Assembly (NCBI GenBank): GCA_035295125.1
Contig: DATGJP010000080.1
Coordinates: 62,001 to 126,000 of the forward strand
Reading direction: 5' to 3'
Source: JAICMB01 sp035295125
GTDB taxonomy: Bacteria > Acidobacteriota > Terriglobia > Bryobacterales > Bryobacteraceae
Length of the DNA: 64,000 bases
Both the position numbers and the translations under genes were made by a program. This document shows positions 58,240 to 64,000 of this stretch, piece after piece. The notes beneath the pieces were generated by a model. That model made no database searches and had not been told where the DNA came from. It saw nothing but the letters and a program-made list of their open reading frames with translations. Position 1 is the stretch's first letter. Every line of letters begins with the position of its first letter.

Positions 58240-59719
58240 TTAGGTAGACATGCCCATTATTCACGGCCAGGCCGCTGAAATGCGACCAGTCAGGAATCGT
58301 GTCGCCGCTCGAAAACAGCTCCGCCCCACTATAAGCGTCGAACGCGTAGAGCATCGCATGCCCCTTCGTCTCCGCGCGCTGCGCGCTCGTGAATATGTTG
58401 CCTCCCGAGTCCACCTGCACGACGTTCTCGCCCGTCGACAGAACATACACGACTCCGTTGGCCACCACAGGGGGTTCGGGTACGGACAGGTTTCTCGACA
58501 TCCAGGCCGGCTCGAGTTTCGGCGAACTGTCTCCCACAACCTTAAACGCCATCACGCTGCCGTCCTGTGCTTCGCCGTGCTTCATCGGGAACTTGGGCGC
58601 CTTCGCCGCCACCGGACCCCAGACGGGCACATACAGCCAGGGCGTCCCTTCGGCATCCGGTGCGCTGGCCAGAGCTCCCCAGATCCCTTCTCCCTGGAAC
58701 AGCACATCATCGTTCGTGAGCCGCGCCGTGCGATCGAGCGGCTTGCGATGGTCCGAGCCGCCCAGCGATGCCGTGTCGAGCAACACCACCAGCCCCTCCT
58801 TCCCACCCGTCGCGACCAGTTTTTTGTCGCCATACTTGAAAAGGACCGGGCTGATGTTGCCCATGTCAAGATCCTTGCGCGTGATCCACTCGAAATTGGA
58901 AGGCGTAAAGTAGTCCAGCAATTTGCCCGCAGAATTGACCGCCACAACCGTGTCCGAGTACTTGCCCTTCGCCGGATCGAACGGGCCGTCGCCGGTGGCC
59001 CCGTAAGCGATCCCTGTTGCCGAATCCACCGCCACACCGCCGCGCCCCCAGATCCCCGCGCCCGCCGTGGACGACTCGAAGAACGCCGGCTTGGCATCGG
59101 GCTCTTTGATGTTGAGGGTGTAGATCCCGGATTTCGCGCCGTTGCAGCCTTGCGAAACCGAGGTATACAGAACCCCTTTCACCAGGTTGAGGCTCCACAC
59201 TTTCGAAAACGCCGGCACGAATTGCTGTGGCGTCCTGACTTCCTCGCCATTCACCACCTGCAACGCGTGGAGCACGCCGTCGGCGGCAATAATGTAGGCT
59301 GTTTTCGTCGCCGGATCGACAACCGGCGTGGCATTCAATGCATTGGGACACAGCCAATCCGGTTTCTGCCGAGGCTTCAGCTCAGTGTGGAACGCCTTCG
59401 ACCAGAGCACGCGCCCAGTATCGCCGTCCAGCGCAAAAACCTTATCGGAACTTCCGCCAACGATGAGAATGTCAAGCACTCCCTTAGGAGTGAAGAGGTT
59501 TCCGAGAACAACCGGAGCCGTGAGCCCGGTGAGCTCGCGCACGTCATTGTCGAGCTTCTTCGACCACAGCAGCGTCAGGTGGCCGACGTTGTCGCGGGAC
59601 AGCACGGACTCGTTCCGGGCCCACCCGGTTCGCTCCGGATCGCCGCCAAACGTAGGCCAATTCGCCCCGCTCGACAATGCGGCGCCTATAAGAACTATAA
59701 GAATTCCTCGAATCAACAT
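58196..59719 (-). CDS. Secreted PQQ-like beta-propeller protein
   Basis: 507 residues from the ATG at 59719, the first that gives a signal peptide (MLIRGILIVLIGAALSSGAN); the frame is open to 59815. Starts WPTFGGDPERTGWARNE, the usual opening of this type, and holds about seven or eight propeller blades (DILIVGGSSDKVFALDGDTGRVLWSK, KTAYIIAADGVLHALQVVNGE, VVANGVVYVLSTGENV). Two short Cys-containing loops (WLCPNALN, SQGCNGAKSG). Likely periplasmic; catalytic PQQ residues not evident. Converges on and overlaps the cytochrome gene by 44 bases, so one may interfere with expression of the other. Confidence 0.85.
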   Translation of the reverse strand: MLIRGILIVLIGAALSSGANWPTFGGDPERTGWARNESVLSRDNVGHLTLLWSKKLDNDVRELTGLTAPVVLGNLFTPKGVLDILIVGGSSDKVFALDGDTGRVLWSKAFHTELKPRQKPDWLCPNALNATPVVDPATKTAYIIAADGVLHALQVVNGEEVRTPQQFVPAFSKVWSLNLVKGVLYTSVSQGCNGAKSGIYTLNIKEPDAKPAFFESSTAGAGIWGRGGVAVDSATGIAYGATGDGPFDPAKGKYSDTVVAVNSAGKLLDYFTPSNFEWITRKDLDMGNISPVLFKYGDKKLVATGGKEGLVVLLDTASLGGSDHRKPLDRTARLTNDDVLFQGEGIWGALASAPDAEGTPWLYVPVWGPVAAKAPKFPMKHGEAQDGSVMAFKVVGDSSPKLEPAWMSRNLSVPEPPVVANGVVYVLSTGENVVQVDSGGNIFTSAQRAETKGHAMLYAFDAYSGAELFSSGDTIPDWSHFSGLAVNNGHVYLITHESTVYAFGLAE

Positions 59720-59826
59720 ATTTCGTTCGACCGTATACGTCATAATACGACTGAAGACCGGCGCGTCGTCGCTGGGGCGTATTTCATACGCGATACTCCT
59801 TTCCCACGTTCCCAAGAGATAACAAC

Positions 59827-62106
59827 ATGCAAAAAACGCGAGTTCTCGCCTTACATTCCCGGCTGGCTGTGCTGATCTCCGCTGCCGTGGTCGTGGCCGT
59901 TCTGCTGGCCACTTTCGGGGCGTCTGCCCAATCCGCTACCCCCACGCCTCCCTATCGCAACTCCGCGTTGACGGTGGACGAGCGTGTCGCCGACCTCCTC
60001 CATCGCATGACGCTCGAAGAGAAGGTCGGCCAATTGATGCTGTGGGACGCCCGCGGCGACGACCTTTCGTTCATCAATGACCGTCATGCGGGCTCCATCC
60101 TGCACATTCTCGGCGCCAAGATCAACCGCGCGATGGACCTCGCCGCCAAGGAGCGCCTCGGGATCCCGCTGCTGGTCGGTGAAGACGGCATCCACGGGCA
60201 TTCGTTTTGGAAGGGTGCAACCATCTTTCCGACCCAGCTTGCGATGGCCGCAAGTTGGAATCCCGAACTGCTCGAGCAGGTGGGCCGCGTTACCGCCGAG
60301 GAAATGGCCCCGACAGGCATTCACTGGACGTTTTCGCCGGTTCTTTGCCTGACCCGCGATCTGCGCTGGGGCCGCACCGACGAGACATTTGGCGAGGACC
60401 CTTATCTCATCGGCGAATTCGGCGCCGCTCTGATTCGCGGCTACCAGGGCAAGGGCCTCAACGATCCGACCGCCGTGCTCGCCACCGCCAAGCATTACGC
60501 CGGCTACTCGGAAACGCAGGGCGGCCGCGATGCTTCCGAAGCCGATATCTCCCGCCGCAAGCTGCGCAGCTATTTCCTGCCGCCGTTCGAGCGCGCCGCG
60601 CGTTCCGGCGCAATGACTTTCATGACCGGTTATCAATCCATGGACGGAGTGCCTTCGACGATCAATCATTGGCTACTCACCGACGTCCTGAAAACCGAAT
60701 GGGGCTTTCACGGTGTGCTGGTCACGGACTGGGACAATGTCGGACGCCTGGTTTATGAACAGAAGGTCGCCAAGACCTACGCGGACGCAGCCATCATGGC
60801 GCTGCGCGCGGGTAACGACATCATCATGACCACCCCGCAGTTCTATGAAGGCGCGCTCGAGGCTGTACACAGCGGGCGTCTCGCCGAGTCCGAAATCGAT
60901 GCGCCCGTGGCGCGCCTCCTTGCTTTGAAGTTCCGCATGGGCCTGTTCGAAAATCCACGCCGGCCCGATCTCGCGCGTGCCGCTGTAGAAACCGCGCGGG
61001 CGGATCATCGTGCCGCCAACCTTGCGGCCGCGCGCCAGAGTCTCATTCTGCTCCAGAACAATGGTGTGCTTCCCCTCGACGCGGCAAAGGTCAAATCGAT
61101 CGCAGTGATCGGTCCCAATGCCGACGACGATCTGCAGCAGTTGGGCGACTGGAGCTTGGGCTCGCCGCAGCACCCGCCGGAAGCCGGCAAGCAGCCCCGC
61201 GAGAAGACTACTACGGTGCTCGACGGAATCAAAGCCCTGGCGCCGGCCGGAAGCTCGGTCCGCTACGAGCATGGCTGCTCGATCATCGACGACGATCTCT
61301 CGGGAATTCCCGCGGCAGTTGCTGCCGCCAAGGCCGCGGATGTCATCGTCGCGGTGGTGGGCGATCACCTGCGCTTTGTCGGCGAGACGCTCAGCACCGC
61401 GACGCTCGAGATGCAGGGCGGCCAGATCGCGCTGCTCGACGCCTTGGAGAAAACCGGCAAGCCGATGGTCGTGGTGCTGGTGAACAGCAAGCCGCTGGTG
61501 CTCCCGCCTTCCGCCAAACGCGCCGCCGCGATCGTCGAAGGATTCAACTCCGGCATGGAGGGCGGACGCGCAGTCGCCGAGGCGTTGTTCGGACAATTGA
61601 ACCCGTCCGGCAAACTCACCATCTCGATCCCGGTCCACGTCGGGCAGCAGCCGGTGTTCTACAGCCAGGTTCGCGGGCAGCACGGCGATCGCTATGCCGA
61701 CCTGACGCAGGAGCCGCTCTTCCCCTTCGGACATGGCCTCAGCTATACGCAATACCGCTATTCGAACCTGCGCCTCGCCTCCCCGAAACTCGCGCGCGGG
61801 CAATCCGCGACAGTGTCGGTCGATGTCGAGAACATCGGCAAGCGCGACGGCGACGAGATCGTGCAAGTCTATGTGAGCGACCTCGTCACCTCGGTCACCT
61901 GGGTCAACAAAGCCCTCAAGGGCTTCGCCCGCGTCCACCTGGCGCCGGGCGAGAAGAAGACCGTGCAGGTCACGCTGCCCTGGGAAGCGTTCCAGATCGT
62001 GAACGCCGAAGGCCAGAGTGTGGTTGAACCTGGCGACTTCGAGATTCTCGCCGGCCCTTCGTCCCGTGACCGCGATCTGTTGAAGGCCACTCTGCGCGCC
62101 GATTAG
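59827..62106 (+). CDS. Glycoside hydrolase family 3 beta-glucosidase (BglX-like)
   Basis: 759 residues with a signal peptide (about 1-35, ending ASAQS). Catalytic TIM barrel (about 50-370) with GIPLLVGEDGIHGH, KHYAGYSETQGGRD and the nucleophile Asp301 in VLVTDWDN. The second alpha/beta domain (about 390-620) has AVIGPNADDDLQQLGDWS and GFNSGMEGGRAVAEALFG, and a C-terminal fibronectin-like domain ends the protein (VSVDVENIGKRDGDEIVQVYV). Length and order match periplasmic BglX-type enzymes that hydrolyse beta-linked glucosides or xylosides. Its promoter must lie in the 107-base gap to the divergent propeller gene. Confidence 0.94.
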   Translation: MQKTRVLALHSRLAVLISAAVVVAVLLATFGASAQSATPTPPYRNSALTVDERVADLLHRMTLEEKVGQLMLWDARGDDLSFINDRHAGSILHILGAKINRAMDLAAKERLGIPLLVGEDGIHGHSFWKGATIFPTQLAMAASWNPELLEQVGRVTAEEMAPTGIHWTFSPVLCLTRDLRWGRTDETFGEDPYLIGEFGAALIRGYQGKGLNDPTAVLATAKHYAGYSETQGGRDASEADISRRKLRSYFLPPFERAARSGAMTFMTGYQSMDGVPSTINHWLLTDVLKTEWGFHGVLVTDWDNVGRLVYEQKVAKTYADAAIMALRAGNDIIMTTPQFYEGALEAVHSGRLAESEIDAPVARLLALKFRMGLFENPRRPDLARAAVETARADHRAANLAAARQSLILLQNNGVLPLDAAKVKSIAVIGPNADDDLQQLGDWSLGSPQHPPEAGKQPREKTTTVLDGIKALAPAGSSVRYEHGCSIIDDDLSGIPAAVAAAKAADVIVAVVGDHLRFVGETLSTATLEMQGGQIALLDALEKTGKPMVVVLVNSKPLVLPPSAKRAAAIVEGFNSGMEGGRAVAEALFGQLNPSGKLTISIPVHVGQQPVFYSQVRGQHGDRYADLTQEPLFPFGHGLSYTQYRYSNLRLASPKLARGQSATVSVDVENIGKRDGDEIVQVYVSDLVTSVTWVNKALKGFARVHLAPGEKKTVQVTLPWEAFQIVNAEGQSVVEPGDFEILAGPSSRDRDLLKATLRAD

Positions 62107-62122
62107 GCCCGCCGGCCTGCGG

Positions 62123-62128
62123 TATACT
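62123..62128 (+). promoter_or_regulatory. Putative -10 element of the second kinase gene
   Basis: TATACT, followed by CAGGG, sits 34 bases before the ATG. The other kinase gene has TATACTGAGGG at 25901-25911. No clear -35 is seen here because the upstream bases belong to the end of the GH3 gene. Confidence 0.45.
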
Positions 62129-62161
62129 CAGGGCAGTTTTTCGCGGAGACGGGCCGAGTCG

Positions 62162-64000
62162 ATGACCCCTGAGCAATTTCGCGAGCTTCGCGCGACCTTC
62201 GATAGCCTGGTACCTTTGCCCGCGGCCGATCGCGACCGCCGTCTCGACGAGATCGCCACCCGTGACATCGCCCTTGCGGCCGAGCTTCGCCGCATGTTCG
62301 CGGCCAACGGAGTCCAAAGTAGCGTGCTCGATCGCCCTCCGGCTGCTGCTTTCACGGAGGCCACCGCCCCCGGCGCCACGTTCGGACCGTATCGCATCGA
62401 GCGCGAAATCGGCCGGGGCGGAATGGGCGTCGTTTACCTGGCGACCCGCGCCGATGGCAGCTTCCAGAAGCGCGTCGCCATCAAGCTTCTGCGGTCCGGA
62501 GGCGTCGACGATTCGTTTCTGGCCCGCTTCCGCCGCGAGCGCGAGATCCTCGCCCAGCTCGATCATCCGCATATCGCCGCCATCCTCGATGCCGGCCAGT
62601 CGCCCGATGGCGACCAGTACTTCGTCATGGAGTACGTCGACGGCGTCCCACTCAACGTCTACTGCCGCGAGCGCGCGCTCAGTATCCGCCAGAAACTTGA
62701 GCTGTTCCTGCAGATCTGCGACGCCGTGCAGCACGCCCACCGCAATCTTACGGTTCATCGCGACCTCAAGCCCGGGAATATCCTGGTCACCGCCGCCGGA
62801 GCCGTCAAGCTGCTCGATTTCGGCATCGCCAAGCTCGTTGCGCCCGAGGGGGTCGCAACCGTTGAGCCGGCGGCCACCGTCGCCGTCCTCACCCCGGAAT
62901 ATGCCAGCCCCGAACAGATCCGCCGCCAGCCGGTAACGACGGCCGTCGACGTCTTTTCGCTCGGCATCCTTCTCTACGAAATGCTCACGGGCCAGCACCC
63001 GTTTCAAGGCCGCGGACATCTCCCGCACGAGGTCATGCGCGCCATTGCCGAAGACGATCCCCCACCACTCCGCGGCCCGCTCGCGGGCGAGCTTCAAGTC
63101 ATCGTCTTTACGGCACTCCGCAAAGAACCCTCGTGGCGGTACGCATCCGTCGAACAGCTCTCTGGCGATGTCAGTCGTTACCTGCGCGGCCTGCCCATTC
63201 TCGCCAAGGGCAACCGCTGGACGTACCGTCTGCGAAAGTTCGCCCGGCGTCAGTGGATCCCTCTCACGGCTACCGCGCTCGTCATCGCGGCGCTCGCGGG
63301 TGGAATCGTCGCGACCCGGCGTCAGGCTCTCGCCGCGGAACACGCCCGCGCCCTCGAAGCCGACGAGCGCCGCATCGCCGAACGTAATCAGCGCGCCGCC
63401 GAAGAAAGCACGCGTATCGCGGAAGCCAACAGGCGGGTCGCCGCTGAGCAGCGCTCCCTCGCCGACACTCGCGCCAAAGAAGCCGAAGCCGAGCGCCAGA
63501 AAGAGCGCGAACGCTATCGCGACATTCGCGGTCTGGCTGCCTCTCTCCTGTTCGAGCTTCACGACGGCGTCCGCGATCTCGCCGGCTCTTCCACCGCGCG
63601 CAGGCTGATGGTGGAGAAAGCCCAGCAGCAGCTCGAACTCCTGCAAGCCGATTCGGGAAACGACCCCGCCCTCAAGCGCGATCTCGCAGCCGCATACGAA
63701 CAGATGGGGGAACTCCGCCTCGATCCAAGCCAGCGCGGCAAGTCCGGGGCCGCCTCCACCGCTCTTGACGCCTACCGCCGTGGCCTCGAACTCCGCCGCG
63801 CCCTCGCTGCCCAACCAGGTGCTTCGCTCGCCGATCGCCGCGATCTCGCCCTCAGCCTCTCGAAGCTCGGCGATGGTGAATTCTTCGCGGGAAGCATTCA
63901 GCAGGCGGTCGAATCCTATCAGCAGGGGTGGACCATCGCGCGGTCGCTCACTTCCACCCCTAACCCCGATCCGTCCGCGCTGCGGGCGCTCGGACGGATT
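62162..64000 (+). CDS. Membrane Ser/Thr protein kinase, N-terminal 613 residues (partial)
   Basis: Runs off the right edge; the frame is open to base 64000. N-terminal helical region (about 1-75), kinase domain about 77-345: Gly loop GRGGMGVVYLA, catalytic HRDLKPGN at about 199-206, LLDFGIAK, and TPEYASPEQ. A basic stretch and membrane segment (about 355-382: WIPLTATALVIAALAGGIVATRR) lead to a long Ala/Glu/Arg coiled coil (about 385-465) and then TPR-like repeats. Active-site residues are complete. Same general plan as the kinase at 25.9 kb, with a different extracellular part; the sensor half is cut off by the window. Confidence 0.92.
   Translation, partial: MTPEQFRELRATFDSLVPLPAADRDRRLDEIATRDIALAAELRRMFAANGVQSSVLDRPPAAAFTEATAPGATFGPYRIEREIGRGGMGVVYLATRADGSFQKRVAIKLLRSGGVDDSFLARFRREREILAQLDHPHIAAILDAGQSPDGDQYFVMEYVDGVPLNVYCRERALSIRQKLELFLQICDAVQHAHRNLTVHRDLKPGNILVTAAGAVKLLDFGIAKLVAPEGVATVEPAATVAVLTPEYASPEQIRRQPVTTAVDVFSLGILLYEMLTGQHPFQGRGHLPHEVMRAIAEDDPPPLRGPLAGELQVIVFTALRKEPSWRYASVEQLSGDVSRYLRGLPILAKGNRWTYRLRKFARRQWIPLTATALVIAALAGGIVATRRQALAAEHARALEADERRIAERNQRAAEESTRIAEANRRVAAEQRSLADTRAKEAEAERQKERERYRDIRGLAASLLFELHDGVRDLAGSSTARRLMVEKAQQQLELLQADSGNDPALKRDLAAAYEQMGELRLDPSQRGKSGAASTALDAYRRGLELRRALAAQPGASLADRRDLALSLSKLGDGEFFAGSIQQAVESYQQGWTIARSLTSTPNPDPSALRALGRI

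Noticed and set aside
58250..59875. Plus-strand open frame of 541 codons
   Set aside because: Antisense to the PQQ-like propeller gene; very Arg/His-rich and without motifs.
60673..61938. Minus-strand open frame of 421 codons
   Set aside because: Lies inside GH3 on the other strand; no independent support.
61970..63814. Minus-strand open frame of 614 codons
   Set aside because: It is antisense to GH3 and the kinase gene, both of which have full motif sets; long antisense frames are expected in GC-rich coding DNA.
1..64000. CRISPR array, rRNA or phage structural genes
   Set aside because: No regularly spaced identical repeats, no rRNA-like stretches and no capsid, tail, portal or terminase-like proteins were seen.

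Overview
The window looks like a chromosomal piece of an Acidobacteriota genome, most like the Solibacter/Bryobacter group. This is inferred from gene content, since no rRNA or complete tRNA is present. The clues are a DUF1592/DUF1552 pair, a TonB-dependent receptor with an N-terminal carboxypeptidase-regulatory-like domain, a winged-helix/PD40 regulator, several Hanks-type kinases, many secreted beta-propeller proteins, GC-rich coding sequence and many intergenic palindromes.

Layout. 0-9.6 kb: end of an M16 peptidase, a cupredoxin overlapping a hybrid histidine kinase, a beta-barrel protein, a zinc-ribbon membrane protein, an alpha/beta hydrolase, KDPG aldolase, and a BlaI/BlaR1 pair with its own operator followed by a DUF2846-like protein. 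9.6-10.1 kb: a run of palindromes. 10.1-17.1 kb: a four-gene unit behind a perfect consensus promoter (DUF1592 cytochrome, Tat-exported DUF1552 protein, ankyrin protein, one-heme protein). 17.2-19.3 kb: VOC protein, ZIP transporter, beta-barrel protein.

19.4-30.8 kb is the most unusual stretch. A CHAT-SIR2 protein overlaps a nSTAND ATPase/WD40 membrane protein by 4 bases. Next come two small secreted proteins on the other strand, one with DM9 repeats. Then a membrane Ser/Thr kinase with TPRs overlaps a 71-residue Asp/His-rich peptide, followed by a caspase/C25-like protease candidate and a DUF4337 membrane protein. Predicted sensor ATPase, NADase, protease and kinase parts next to each other suggest one or two conflict or cell-death systems. 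The second group (kinase, acidic peptide, protease) matches no system I know.

31-35.5 kb: a GlxA-type regulator and a TonB-dependent receptor. 35.5-37.6 kb: a decayed zone with an ISL3 transposase remnant beside a tRNA 3'-end fragment, direct repeats and hairpins. 37.6-40.9 kb: a secreted propeller gene with a clear frameshift, a Cys-rich EF-hand protein that may be frameshifted at its start, and a DsbA-like protein that probably serves it. 41.6-47.6 kb: a winged-helix/PD40 regulator, a TetR-controlled pair (SRPBCC, DUF1761), a secreted beta protein and a PQQ-type propeller.

47.8-62.1 kb is a glycan-degradation and sugar-oxidation region: GH95, GH51, a clan GH-A hydrolase and GH3 surround a tightly overlapping set (Tat-exported TIM-barrel protein, gluconate-dehydrogenase small subunit, GMC oxidoreductase with an unusual Cys cluster, multiheme cytochrome). 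Enzymes would release sugars outside the cytoplasm, and the GMC complex would oxidise some of them and pass electrons through haems to the respiratory chain. The window ends inside another membrane-anchored Ser/Thr kinase. A 121-bp element with perfect or near-perfect terminal inverted repeats occurs twice, with a partial third copy, and smaller palindrome families sit between many genes.
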